A stretch of 64,000 nt of DNA from Rhynchonema sp. JSB1_4 (GCA_030248065.1 JASAMV010007201.1:46255-110254); one strand, 5' to 3'; positions 13,401 through 24,466 are shown, numbered from the stretch's first letter. Notes: generated by a model not told the origin, from the sequence alone. Translations and numbers: made by a program.

Positions 13401-14046
13401 ACGCTCGACAAATATGAGCCGTTTTTACGTATCCGCAAACTCTCAGCTTTTCATCATGCTCGAACCGCAGTCGCCAACATTTGTTTTGTTCCTGAAGATC
13501 ATGGCAAAGTAAAAAAAAGATTATTCCTCCGCACACGTTGCTGTGCTTGACTGCCCTACGCACTGGCATTGTGCTACTTTTGTGTGTGTGTGGTGTGCTG
13601 TATGTGCATGGCTGTATGCGTCAGAGCAACAACCTACGAAAAGCTGATAAACCAACAAACTTTGTTCCTGCTGCCTGCTCCCCATACTCAACTGGTATGT
13701 GATGTCAGTTATATACTTGGTTGTTTTGTCAGCAGCTGCGCGGGCACGGTAACCTGCCAGGCGATTGTTCAGATCATGTTCGAGTCATCCGCAATCTATG
13801 TGAACGAATCAAAGCTCAGGCAGGATTTCCATTCTGCATCACTCTTGCCAACATGCAGGGCGTCAGCTTGTGGTCTTATTTGAATTTTATGTGGAGGAGA
13901 AATCGTGAATTTAGAGCGAAAATTGTGCATTTTTGTCCGACCATTCTTATTTTCGCTGAAACACGTTTGTGTGCATATCATTTTGCCTTGAAACTTTTGG
14001 CGTGCGTGTTTTCCAGACAAATGATTTTCCAAGTCATTGTTTTCAG
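10433..14046. other. 3.6-kb spacer, nothing recognised
   Basis: This spacer separates the divergently oriented unknown gene (-) and DUF3472 gene (+), so it should hold both promoters. No TATA box or other element could be assigned with confidence. A C-run lies at 11815-11824 and a short TG run at 12622-12633. Several frames of 60-150 codons exist, but none has splice sites plus a recognisable domain. Confidence 0.4.
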
Positions 14047-14077
14047 ACCAATATCAACAAAAAAAAACAAAACAATT

Positions 14078-17000
14078 ATGCGCCAAAGCTCTCAAAAAGG
14101 CGGTCAGGCGCAGAAAACTGCGCAGCCAGCCAGCCCAGCCTCTCCAAAGAAGCAACCAGAGAAGCAAGAGAGTAAGACGAAAGCTAAAATTCCCGAATCT
14201 GAATGCCAATCTCAATCTCAAGTCACCAGCATTCCATACGTGCAAAATTCCTGGCCTTGTGACCCAACCACCGAGGATTGTCAGAACTCAAAGCGCACTT
14301 ACTTCAGTTTGGAACAAGATGACGTCATTACGGTACGTGGGTTACGGTATATGGGATTACTGTGGACGATGCAAATTAGGCTGCTGCGTGTTGTGTTTTC
14401 TTCAAGTGATGACTTATCTGATGTGTCTGGTGCTAGTGCAATTGCAGTCCTAACGATGGACTCTGCGATAGGCTCTCTTTGGCCCAGACAACATGCTTAG
14501 GCTTATGGCTAAAGAACTAAAGGCAAACCAGCCGTGCTTTGCAGACCTAGATCATTACCGTATCACCCTGAATTCTTACACACTTAAAATGTTTCGGGTT
14601 ACGGAAGCCACGTCTTGCGCGGTTAGCCGATAAACAACACACACAAACGCACCCTAAATGTTTCATGATCTTGTCTCTTTCGCACGCAAGCCACGCGCGA
14701 GACGTGGCTACAGTAACCCGAAACATTTTAAGTGTGTAAGAATTCAGGGTGATACGGTATGGTCTAGGTCTGCAAGGCACGGCTGGTTTGCCTATAGTTT
14801 GATGTCCAACGTGCTCCTGGCTGGAGCCTTCAGGCGTAAATAACAACGAGGCCGAAGATATTTTGCGCCACTGGTGTTGAGGTACCCATTTATTGTACAT
14901 GCCTTATACGTATACTCTAACAATACTCTTGGGAGAAACTTTTCAAACGCTTTGCCTGATCCGCAAAGCGCATTAGGCGTGTGAGCTGCAGCGGTCACGT
15001 GACTGCCAGCCATTCAACACAGGAGTATATAGGGAATATGGGAGTATATGGGCGAGCCATTTTTCTCCCAAAAGTATTGTCTGAGCATACGTATGTACAT
15101 TATTGTAAGTCCAGTCCGTGACAACTTATGTGGCCACATTGCAACGCCGGCGTTGCAGAGTGGCCACATAATTCGTCACGGACTGTATGTGAGCGTTTTT
15201 TTAAGTTCTGTCACAGCGTCAGTTTTCCCTGCAGGTCAAGCTGAAGGCGCGATCGAAGCGCACGAACGATGAGGCCGACTGTCGCTTGCTGGTCACGTGC
15301 GCCGACCAGTATCTCGGCTTCGGACATAACTTTGATTCACAGTATAAAGGTTGAGTGATAATATGGAGTTTTGGTTGAATGTTGAACGGTGTGAATGTGC
15401 ATGGAAGTTTTCTACGTGTCGCAAAACCCTGTCGTCGATCAGCGATTTAATTAATGACCGCGATGACCTCAAGTGACCATAGGTTTAGACCGCTGGTTTA
15501 GATCTGTAGCTCATTTGCATTTACCCTGAGGGCTGATCAACTACTGAGCGACCAGTTTTGGACGAGAAGAACATCAGTGATTTGTACACCTAAATATCAG
15601 GACCAGACATGCATTGAAACTTGCGTCAGATTTGATCCATACCGTAACCCATATTGCTCGGGTGTCGAGTTATGCCCAGTCCCGTATCACGCACGTCTCA
15701 AAACAATTGCAGAGGTCGAGATTGGTCAGTTCCGTCTCCGCCACGGCTACCATTTCGTGCAGATTGACGATTTATCGATTGATTGCAATGTGGATATCGC
15801 TCATCTCATCATTGCGTCCAACGTGAAGCTGCACTATCTGCAGGTGCGTCACGTGTGTTTTTACTGTTACAGGATTCCAATGTTTCAAGTTTCAAGTTTC
15901 TATCTGATCGCTCCCGCGCAATGATCTTACAAAAGATCAGGAACATCCTAAGGAATGGATAACCTACATAATGTGTGAGTAGGACACGAAATTAATAAAA
16001 CAAGCCAACCACACGGTAACAAAGTTTCTGCTTTTCTCATGTTTTCGGGGAACTGGTACCCTTGGAGTGAGTGGACGTCGAAACCGTAAATTTGACTCAA
16101 GCCATAAAACCATAAATCTAAGCTGGTCGAACATAAATTTGATTTTCTTGAAAAAGCCGCTTTTTAGAAACTTCAAGTGAATCCAAATGCTAATAGCAGA
16201 CCCTGTGCCCCAAGTGGGATGAGTAGTGTTCACAGCAGAGAAAAGTGTTGTCTGTGCTTGATCGAAATACATACTTGTTTAAACCTACATACTGTAAGTT
16301 TACATGTATAGTCCGTCCACCAGCTCATGGCACTTTGTGCTTGCTGCTGGCTGGTTTGGTCCCTTCCTCCACGTTCTAATGAAAGAGAAATTGAGTGTGA
16401 GCGATCTTGCAAAAAAACTAAAAAATAATAAAATGTGTCGAAAAGGATTGAAATCGATCAAATTTAAAATTAAATTAAATTAAAATCTATAAAACACGTC
16501 GATTTCATAAAGACAGCAATTTAGGAGCAAAAATAATTTTTTTCGGAAACTCAATTTCTCTTTCATTAGAACGTGGAGGAAGGGAACAAGTCGGCCAGCA
16601 GCAACACAAAGTGCCATCAGCTGGTGGACGGACTATACATAGTTCAGCCTTTGGTTCAGACATAATGGGTGCAGGAATTAATGTTTCAGGACTCTTTCCA
16701 CTTCGGTCGACGTGGACCATCAGTGCATCTAAAATACGAAGTGCCTCGAGGTAAGATAAGCAAAATAAGAAGAGAGACCCCAGATCAGCCTCTAGTCAGC
16801 TGTTTCCACGGGTTTGGCATGTAAAAACAAACCAGACTTGGTCAACAACGCTTGAGACGTGGGAACCATGCGACAGAATTTCACCCAGAATGAATTTCTT
16901 AGGGCGCCCTTAGTCATAGTGGAAAATGGAAGTGGAAATGCAAAAAATATTCTTTGTCATAGTGGAAAATGGAAGTGGAAATGCAAAAAATATTCTATGT

Positions 17001-20000
17001 CCAAGTTTTCCATTTCCATTTCCATTATGACTAAGGGCATACTGGAAAATGGAAAATGGAAATGAAACAAAACATTTTCTGTGTGAAATCTGACCAATCA
17101 GCTGCCGAGAATTGGGTGGAACAGAAAATAATAACGGGGAGCGCATGTACATTCCAAAATCCTTTGTGAACAAAAAATGGCTTTCTTCGACTGGGGCTCG
17201 AACCCAGGTCCTCCGCCTAACCGGGGCATTGCTCTACCACCTGAGCTATCGAAGTGCCTGCCCTTGGACGTAAAGTTTTTGGTCATATAAAAACTTTGCG
17301 TCCAAGGGCAGGCACTTCGATAGCTCAGGTGGTAGAGCAATGCCCCGGTTAGGCGGAGGACCTGGGTTCGAGCCCCAGTCGAAGAAAGCCATTTTTTGTT
17401 CACAAAGGATTTTGGAATGTACATGCGCTCCCCGTTATTATTCAACATCGTCTGCTGCCAACAAGCAAACTCACCCATTGCTGGAACAGAAAATGTTTTT
17501 GTCACATGTCAAACATGACTGCTGCAGCTTCATTTCCATTTTCCATTTTCCAATATGCCCTTAGTCATAATGGAAATGGAAATGGAAAACTTGGACATAG
17601 AATATTTTTTGCATTTCCATTTCCATTTTCCACTATGACTGAGGGCGCCCTAATTCACTGCCGTGCAGTAAAATAGCTCTAGAGTTATGTCCACGTCTGA
17701 ACCCTAGTGCTTGCTAACCAAGCACGCGCAGTGTTGAAAGCTGCCTGGCCTGGCTAGTTGGCAAGCCGTGTGTGTGTGTTTGCTGTCTGATGTTTCAGAA
17801 GTTGATTTTCGGGTTCAGATCTGTGGATTAGCTAAGGCTCACTTGCACGGCAACGAAGTTGGAAAACTTACTATGTCACATATGTAGGTGTACATATTGC
17901 AGAGCTGGGTCGGATTCTGTGGTTCTACAACGAGGTGCGTGTACCGAAGGGTCAGGACGTGATCGGTTCATTCTACATGGCGTGCGGCTTCCACTACGGA
18001 TACTTTGGCATCCAATGCAACTCGACCACCGAACGAAGGGTGTTGTTTTCGGTAATCGGTGCTGATGTTGCTGAACAGATATGTATACTTGCCCCAAGCC
18101 GCTCCGGCATCTCGAGTTGGAATAGCGAGAATCATTGGCGGAAAACACTTTTAGCAGCAGGACAAACTTCTGTCGCATTGTACGTACACTTACACTTTGG
18201 GCCGTACAAACTTTGACACCCAAGTCCGTTGACACACATATGGCATAGCCTTGTGTACCTTCAAAGTTGACACGGCTGTATGCTTACACAGTTCTACAGG
18301 ATTAGGCTGTCCCAAAGTCCCACTACTGAAACAGACGGGCAATTATTTTCATATCGGTGGGGTTTTTGATGGTCATTTCAAATAGGTGAAGCTCGACAAG
18401 CCAGTTCTGATGGATTTTTTACTTAAAAGGAAATGTTTTTATATAATGTTTTACGCAATCATCTTAATGCAGGTTTGGAACAACGAGTCGAAATCATTGG
18501 ATCACAGCAAATGCGAGAACTACGAGAACGAAGGCTGCTTGGTTCGGACGATACGACACGGAAAGAACGTCACCGCGAAGAAGTTCGGACATGAAGGTCT
18601 ACTATAGCTTTTTGTGGACAATTTTTGAAAAAAACTCATGGTCGGTCGTAACCAGTCATTCAATCTGTTGTAGACAAGTATACATGTGTATACTTCATGT
18701 GTCTCCAGTAATGTGAAGCAGATTAATGATCGCCTTGATTATTCAGGCACGGGCCAGCAAAGTTTTCGAAAGTTCCCATGGCAAACGGACGTGACGTATA
18801 AATTCTTGCTCAAAGCCAACCCGATCGACGATGACAACGTTGAATTCACGGCGTACTTTTTTGCGCCCGAAGTTGGAAAATGGTAATAAAGTCCATCTAG
18901 AGTTTTGAGTTTTAAAGGTGGCGCGACATTATACATTTTTGGTGTGCCACACACCAGTATTACTGCAGAAACGACAAAAAGACATCTGAAGTAACATGTT
19001 TTGAAAAGACAATGAGGTCGAACTTCGAAAATTTCATTCAGAAATTCACCTTCGAAGGTCGACTGCAAGGAACAAAGTTCAATCTGCTGTAGTCGCTCGG
19101 CTCCGTGAAAATCAGGCATCGAGCTCAAAAAATGAAACAAGAAAATGTTTATGGCCAAACACATGGTTCTAAACAGGTACAATTTTATAACATTGGAAAT
19201 GTCTGTTTGGGCCACACTGTGAGATATACATGAAGCACTGATTTCGACCAGCGTAAAAGTTCTTCCCCTACATCTAACGAACATCTTTCACGCTGGTCGA
19301 AATTAGTGGTTCAAGTCTATCTCACAGTGTGGCCCAAACAGACATTTCCAGTGTTATAAAATTGTACCTGTTTAGAACCATGTGTTTGGCCCTAAACATT
19401 TTCTAGTTCCATTTTTTGAGCTCGATGCCTGGTTTTCAGGGAGCCGAGCGACTACAGCAAACTGAACTTTGTTCCTTGCAGTAGACATTCGGTGATGAAT
19501 TTCTGAATGAAATCTTCGAAGTTCGACTGCATTGTCTTTTGAAAACGTGTTACTTCAGATGTCTTCTTGTCATTTCTGCAGTAATATTGGCGTGTGTCAT
19601 TCCAAAAATGTATAATGTCGCGCCCCCTTTAAGCCTAACTTTGTTGCAACGTTTTTGAAGCATTTTGGTCACAGCCACTGGTGAGTATAGCGAAAACCAG
19701 GTCTCGTAACTGTAGTGACAGCTCTGAAAGTGGGTATCAGGGTCAAATGTGACTGATTCTTAACATGTGAACTTCACTTGTCGCCGTCGGTCACACCGTT
19801 TTGACGACGGTCCAAATCATCTTTTTTCATACATTCTAAGACATGAAAACTTACTTTTCCTCCACCCTGTGCCACGGCGCCCAGGTTTGAGCACGCCGTG
19901 ATGCGCCGTCCGCATTCCCCATCGTGTATCACGTATCTGTATTCGTTTCTGGAGAATTTCCGCGAAGACACTGGCTCACAACAACGCTACGTGTACTTCG

Positions 20001-20623
20001 GCAATCAGTGGGTCTGTGATGAGAGGGGCACTTGGAAGGAGGTGTGGTGTGAATTTTTGATCTCTGATCGACTTTATGGCTTCTTTTTTTGCAGCGCCAG
20101 TAATTAAAAAATTTAGTTTTGTTTGGATTTGGTCACACAAGCTCGAGCGCTGATGCAAAAAGTGCGCTTTTCTAGAGGTCAACAATCAATCCATAATATG
20201 TATGACGCCAGAAAAGTACACGTTCAGAGCTTTCGTTTGCTTTCAGAGCCTGGGTCACAGTAGCAAAACTTTGGTGCACATTGGCGATATCCGCACCTGT
20301 TGCTGTTAAATGCCGTGTTTTTTATTGTCCACATTGCTCATTGGCTGGTGTTTAATGACTTGCACGTAGTTTCTGAATCTCAACGAAATAAAGCCGTCTA
20401 CTCAAAGCCTAAGCCTAGCTCCACCAATGCGCAGGCCTATTTAACTAAGCCCGAACACCTGAAAATAGAGTGGACACGTATTGTTCTTTAGCTAACGGCA
20501 GCCAAAGTCACAGCGGACGCAACGGCACGCAAGGGCGCGCGCGAGGACTTTGAAGGCGGAGTGAGCGGACAGTGGTTCTACTTGATGAACTGCGGATTCT
20601 TTGACAGGGACTGTGCTTGCAAG
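14078..20623 (+). CDS. DUF3472-domain protein (3' end uncertain)
   Basis: Eight exons in consistent phase: 14078-14332, 15235-15349, 15578-15843, 17905-18051, 18473-18596, 18747-18882, 19885-20041 and 20492-20623 (444 codons). Residues 1-85 are a Lys/Gln/Ser-rich tail without a signal peptide. Residues 86-212 form a Cys-containing region (VTCADQYLGFGHNFD; RLRHGYHFVQIDD), perhaps a DUF5077-like partner domain. Residues about 216-440 carry the DUF3472 pattern: FYMACGFHYGYFGIQ, RRVLFSVWNN, FGHEGTGQQS, FPWQTDVTYKFLLKA, MRRPHSP..ITYLYSFLENF, VYFGNQWV, AAKVTADATAR and FYLMNCGFF. The function of DUF3472 is unknown; a carbohydrate link is only suggested by the bacterial company it keeps. A 3' splice-like TTGTTTTCAG sits 31 nt before the ATG. 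A donor (AAG|GTTGGT) follows exon 8, and the final exon was not identified. Introns 1, 3 and 6 hold palindromic transposons. Confidence 0.82.
14520..14792. mobile_element. Palindromic MITE, ~110-bp arms
   Basis: A 273-bp inverted repeat in intron 1 of the DUF3472 gene. Both ends read GGCAAACCAGCCGTGC inward and the arms stay similar for about 110 bp, including TACCGTATCACCCTGAATTC and a GTTTCGGGTTACGG word. TA dinucleotides flank both ends at nearly matching positions, consistent with a TA target. No coding capacity. Confidence 0.75.
15112..15185. mobile_element. 74-bp near-perfect palindrome (MITE remnant)
   Basis: CAGTCCGTGAC at the left is matched by GTCACGGACTG at the right. The whole sequence folds on itself through ATGTGGCCAC and the self-complementary centre GCAACGCCGGCGTTGC. 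TA follows directly on the right. It lies in intron 1 of the DUF3472 gene, 49 nt before exon 2, so the transcript would carry a strong hairpin just upstream of the acceptor. Confidence 0.7.
16311..16633. mobile_element. 323-bp TA-flanked foldback MITE
   Basis: The arms are about 95 bp and begin GTCCGTCCACCAGCT in both directions, with GGCACTTTGTG, CCTCCACGTTCTAATGAAAG and AGAAATTGAG shared. TA is directly adjacent on both sides (16309-16310 and 16634-16635). It is in intron 3 of the DUF3472 gene. The arm start resembles the 15112 palindrome (AGTCCGT), so the two may be distant relatives. Confidence 0.8.
17183..17255 (-). mobile_element. tRNA-Tyr-like SINE body, copy 1
   Basis: Read on the minus strand: acceptor-like ACTTCGA, a D arm TAGCTCAGGTGGTAGAGC (a good polymerase III A box), a T arm GGGTTCGAGCCCC (a good B box) and a closing TCGAAGA. 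The first 25 nt match the start of animal tRNA-Tyr. The anticodon region is replaced by AATGCCCCGGTTAG, followed by GGCGGAGGAC, itself a tRNA-Tyr-like string. The first acceptor pair is A-A and the loop lacks U33, so this is not an intact tRNA gene. Confidence 0.7.
17314..17386 (+). mobile_element. tRNA-Tyr-like SINE body, copy 2
   Basis: Plus-strand partner of the copy at 17183-17255, separated from it by 58 nt that are also partly palindromic (GTCCAAGGGCAGGC on both sides). A box, B box and closing acceptor stem are identical to copy 1. Shared flank on the 3' side: AAAGCCATTTTTTGTTCACA and then GGAATGTACATGCGCTCCCC. Confidence 0.7.
18916..19628. mobile_element. TTAA-flanked 713-bp palindrome
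   Basis: TTAA at 18912-18915 and 19629-19632 flanks inverted arms of about 330 bp with ends AGGTGGCGCGACATTATACA and (right) AGGGGGCGCGACATTATACA. The arms remain highly similar up to a short loop around 19255-19285. TTAA duplication is the signature of piggyBac-type insertion, though the end sequence is not the usual CCC start. It fills most of intron 6 of the DUF3472 gene. No transposase is present. Confidence 0.8.
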
Positions 20624-20684
20624 GTTGGTCGGTTCAAGCGACTGCTCAAGAAAATTAATCTGAATTTTAGCGACTTCATAAATA

Positions 20685-20770
20685 TAATTCGTAGTCACGC
20701 TCGAGATTCTGGCTTACATCATAGTGGTCAACTGAAGTGGTCAAATCACTTCGTCAACTCACTTTGCATA
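20685..20770. mobile_element. Fragment of the GTCAAATCA-word element
   Basis: AACTGAAGTGGTCAAATCAC and TTCGTCAAC closely match the interior of the element at 29142-29379. The open frame that runs through here from the last DUF3472 exon is therefore partly transposon-derived and probably not the true C-terminus of that protein. Confidence 0.5.
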
Positions 20771-21709
20771 TTATAGAGTCGTCATCTCACCAAGAATGCC
20801 ATAGTAACACTACGCCAACATGAGCCGGATTTCGGAAGTGGCCGATTAGCGAAACGTTCATACTGTACGTGGCTGCTGATTTGGGAAATGTCACACGTTG
20901 TTGAATACAGCGTGGTGCATGAGTGTTTTCTCCTTCTATTCGTCCAGCAAGCATACCACCTTCGAAATCGGGCTCGTGTTGGCGTAGTTTGCCTTTATAT
21001 TAGTACTCGCTCTCACTCAGGGCTGCTGTTCCCGTAATTTTAGAAGAGTCGTTGAAAGAAGTGTTGTGAAACCATTTTTGAAACAGCTTAAAACCGGAGG
21101 CGTCAGTCACCCAGAACTTTCCAGGTGGACGGACGTCACGAGAGAGAATCGATTGGACTCATGCACCATCCCGATATTGATTTCACTGACCCGATATTCG
21201 ATAATTGATTGGTTTGTTTTGTTGCTCATCGATTGGGAACTCGAAAAGTTGTCCACAGTGCTTTATTTGAAATGACTGTGCTTTATCTAGAATATTTTGA
21301 TTCTTCACTTACAACAGAATATGTAAGTATTATCCAGTCTGTTGTGATTCTGTTTCCTGGTGTTTTATGCACGTTGATTTGCTGCCTCGATTACATTAAA
21401 GGGTGCGTCTTACGTCATCGATTCGGATTCATTACCTTTTGCCATGAAATAAAAAGTTTTGCACTGTTTCACAAAAGTTGATGTGCCATTAACGTTTAAG
21501 ACACAACAGCAACGGTGTCAGTTTATTCGGATAAATTCCTTCGTCGACTCTCGCATCGACATGATACTCGGTTAAGAGGTTTCGAATCAGAGAATAACGC
21601 GACAGTGTGCGCGTGATGAAAGTACAATAAAAGTTTTAAAATTCCGATTGTAAAATTTTCACGTTCTGTTTCTCCGTTAATCTGATTTTCGCTTATCTAT
21701 CGATTTCAT
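20771..21709. other. Convergent 3' spacer, nothing recognised
   Basis: This lies between the 3' ends of the DUF3472 gene (+) and the TIMP-like gene (-). A possible last exon of the DUF3472 gene could start after GTCCAG near 20946, but its sequence supports no domain. AATAAA-like signals occur on both strands (for example AATAAA at 21448 and 21627). Confidence 0.35.
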
Positions 21710-23429
21710 TCACGCCGGACAATTGATGCTGTTTCCACGCAGTTGCGCCCGCTCGGTCTCAACTACCGTATCCCACTTTGCAATCCATCCGCATCCGTTC
21801 ACACGCAATGGGCTGTAGCGCGGGCCAAGACCTGTGGGACAGCGAATAAGGATTCGGGAATTAGTCATGGCCACCACAGGTGATGTGCTCGCGCCTGAAA
21901 TTTGACCTTCGCGCGCAGCGCGAAAGAGGGAAATCGCGAAGAAAAAGCGCGAAATTTTCAGGTGCGAGCCCATCACTGTAGTCATCACGCACGACCGGTC
22001 ACGAATATCGGCCAGAAAATCGGTAGATTCCTTTGGACCCGTCTTGTACTATCAGGGCAAGCCACATGCGACATAGAGAAACATAGAGAATAGAATGTCC
22101 TCCGTTTTACAACCGGACTCTGATTGTTTGCCCTGATCTTGCAAGGTGACCTCAAGAATTAAGCTTCCATAGTGACGCGCTGAAAACACGCGCCTGCATG
22201 AGACTGAAACATACCTGAGAACAGATAATTAGCCCCGATCTGCAGGCAGCCGACTCCGCATGAGCACGGGGACACGTCACTCGATGACGTGATTGTCTTC
22301 ATTTTCCCAACGTCAATCGTGCTGACCGACTAAAGTTTGATTGAACGTCATTGGTCTGAGTTTGCATTTGAAAATTAACGCCAATTTCCCTAAAGTACAA
22401 TGCGTTGAGCCCAATCAATGGCAAATGTTTCAAAGCAGTTTCACATCGCGCGCTGCGCAGACACGTTTGAATGCGCGCAGCGTTGACTGAGATTGCGGGA
22501 ATTAGGCCCAATGGGTCGTACGAAGCTTGATCGTTGATCAGGGCGCAAGAATAGTTGTTTCTCTTAGAGTGTTTTATGAACAACTTTTCAAGAACGGTTG
22601 GTCGAAATCACGAAACCGCAACTGCATAAGTTTCAATTTATTGTGCGACGGTTCAGTCCCGGCGCACAGGTTCAGGCCCGGCCGTTCAGGCCATTCAAGC
22701 CTATGCCTATAAATGGGTCAAATATGCTGGGCCTGAATCGGCCGGGCCTGGAAAGGTCGGGCCTGAACTTCCGGGTCGGAAAAGTCGCGGAATATAGTTT
22801 CAATCCCCACCTTGAACACTTCCACGACCTGCACATCATAGTGCACTTCGCTGTTGTAGTCGCGTACATTCATCACTTTGCCCACGAGTCCTGGAAACAC
22901 GTTAGTTTTCATTTGTCTCACTGGTGCTCCTTTAAAGAGACCACTCATCGAAAATCGGATCGAGATCTGAGAAAAACTTCAATGTTGTAAAATCAAGAGT
23001 CGATGCTTTCTCCAGATCAAAGTTTGGACTTCTGTTGCCACAAGTTTTGCCTGGTGTTGGGGTCACATGGCCTCTGGAGCTTTGGCCCACATGATGACCT
23101 GGTGTACCATGTTGTGGCTAATGGATTTGTCGTCAAATCAATTCGTCAAATCAAGCAATGACACATGAGCCCCAAATGAGCGCTGAGAATTAATACACGT
23201 GATTTGATGAAAAGATTTGACGCGGTGATTTGACGACATTTGTATAAGCCCATGTTCCTCGGGGCAACCAATGCTACTCGGTGCACAGGTCAGATTCTAG
23301 AGTAGACCAACCGAAGTCCGCATCGCAATACTTTTGCTCATTTGTCGTTGCAGCACACGAACACGCGGCGTTGCATGTGCCGATGACTGCCAGCCCAGCC
23401 ACAGCCACAAATACAAGCGTTGATGCCAT
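21710..23429 (-). CDS. TIMP-like secreted netrin (NTR)-domain protein
   Basis: Minus-strand exons 23429-23312, 22890-22811, 22329-22215 and a last exon ending at 21710. The last exon starts at 21831 (144 aa in all, preferred) or 21894 (165 aa); both are in frame. A signal peptide (MASTLVFVAVAGLAVIGTC..) precedes CSC, the metal-binding N-terminal Cys-x-Cys of TIMPs if cleavage falls after CNAA. It is followed by EQKYCDADFGLVGKVM, VHYDVQVVEVFK, CGVGCLQIGANYLFSG and NGCGWIAKW, the TIMP N-domain order. The C-terminal TIMP domain is absent, as in nematode one-domain TIMPs. Predicted role: secreted inhibitor of metalloproteases in the extracellular matrix. Odd: an extra Cys pair (PCSCGVGC), and the upstream acceptor of the last exon lies inside a small palindromic repeat. 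An acceptor-like TTTCTCAG lies 34 nt before the ATG. Confidence 0.8.
21886..21978. mobile_element. Small palindrome overlapping a TIMP splice acceptor
   Basis: GTGATGTGCTCGCGCCTGAA on the left is matched, inverted, by TTTTCAGGTGCGAGCCCATC on the right, with GCGCGAAA words in the loop. On the minus strand the left arm supplies a TTTCAG acceptor that could open the last TIMP exon 63 nt early and in frame, adding 21 residues. Confidence 0.55.
22671..22770. mobile_element. Foldback of the word GGGCCTGAA
   Basis: Left half: TTCAGGCCCGGCCGTTCAGG; right half: GGGCCTGAATCGGCCGGGCC, and again GGGCCTGAA. The halves pair around TATGCCTATAAATGGG. It is in intron 2 of the TIMP-like gene. No target duplication could be defined, so the exact ends are open. 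Confidence 0.5.
23116..23252. mobile_element. GTCAAATCA-word MITE, copy 1
   Basis: Both ends start GGGCT(A/T)A-like and run into two copies of GTCAAATCA in the left arm and the inverted ATTTGAC words in the right arm, around a core with AAATGAGCGCTGAG. It lies in intron 1 of the TIMP-like gene. The same layout occurs at 24954-25091 and 29142-29379. Confidence 0.65.
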
Positions 23430-23463
23430 TTTGGTGATGTTTCAGGCGAACAAAGGTTCTTTT

Positions 23464-24466
23464 CTGAGAAATTTTGTGTGAATTTTATATAACTGCACAT
23501 TTGTTGAGCGAATGCAGAAACGTGCTGCAGTGTGTTGTTCTCTTTCAAACATCTTGTGTGAAGATCAGAAGCATTTCCTGTAGCGAATTACCTGTCTAAA
23601 ATACAGATTGCTGCGTTAACTATATATCAACACAAATGCGCGCGTGTCTGTATTCACACATAAAGTGTAATATTGCGATTCACACCGAGCTTCAAAGTGA
23701 GTGTGAAACGACAAAAAGACGGATTTGATGGGCACTCGGCTTCAACGACGCGAGTGGGTGTGCTTGTTTTTGTCACTCTGTGGCTTGCAGCTGACTAAAC
23801 TTAGAACTGTAGTGATACAGTCGTGCCTCCAAGTACGACACTTTCATGGTTGTTAGATTCTATGTGACTTTTCAGTTCTCAGCCCTCTGTGCTTGCCTTG
23901 CACTGTGATAGTGCGATGAGGCCATCCAAGGGTAATTAATGACAGTGCTGCTCACATACGATCTGCAGTATCTTGATGCACGAGGCTTGAATTCTTATGT
24001 CGTTTTGGATTGCACTACGGTCACATACAAGAAAATGATTACGGGATACGAACCGAGTGATGTTTCACCTAAGCATTTTACCAACACACATTAGTTCGCA
24101 ACGATTTGTGGAAGTGCACCCACCTGGTGCTTGTGGTGTCTAGAACATTCTCTGTGCGGTGCGCCAATGATGTCGGACTTTTATTTTTAGAATTGCAGTG
24201 TGGCATGCAGTTTGCTTTCACACCTGTCTCAGAAAACAGAAAAATTTGCATTATCTTGCTGGTGTTGCACAGAATTGTTGTCCGATTTGATCTGCCAGCA
24301 TTCCGTTTGGGCACCTGTCACAGAAAACAACCAACAGTAGGTTTAGCTATGCATAGATTGGCCAGATTATTATTACCTTATGTCCCAATGAACTTGATTT
24401 TTAGTGCTTATGATTTTTAGTTGGTAGTCTCTTGCCAGAATCTGATATGCATTGCACGTTGTGCTT
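23464..24466. other. Spacer between two minus-strand genes
   Basis: About 1 kb between the leader acceptor of the TIMP-like gene and the 3' end of the channel gene. It must hold the TIMP promoter and the channel 3'UTR. No specific signal could be assigned. An open frame at 24106-24420 (+) has no recognised domain. Confidence 0.35.

Larger units (their letters stand above)
16902..17650. mobile_element. Composite foldback: GGAAAT-word arms around two tRNA-like copies
   Basis: TA (16900-16901 and 17651-17652) flanks a 749-bp palindrome with ends GGGCGCCCTTAGTCATAGTG (right end differs by one base). The outer arms are built from repeats of ATGGAAA / TTTCCAT words with the shared insert TATTCTATGTCCAAG. 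Inside these is a second palindrome made of two head-to-head copies of a tRNA-Tyr-like sequence with their flanks. It lies in intron 3 of the DUF3472 gene. The element has no transposase and would need a Tc1/mariner-type or other TA-targeting enzyme in trans. Confidence 0.85.

Noticed and set aside
19637..19680. Extra DUF3472 exon (reading FVATFLKHFGHSHW)
   Set aside because: Its phases do not fit either neighbour, whereas exon 18747-18882 joins 19885-20041 directly and gives the family pattern.
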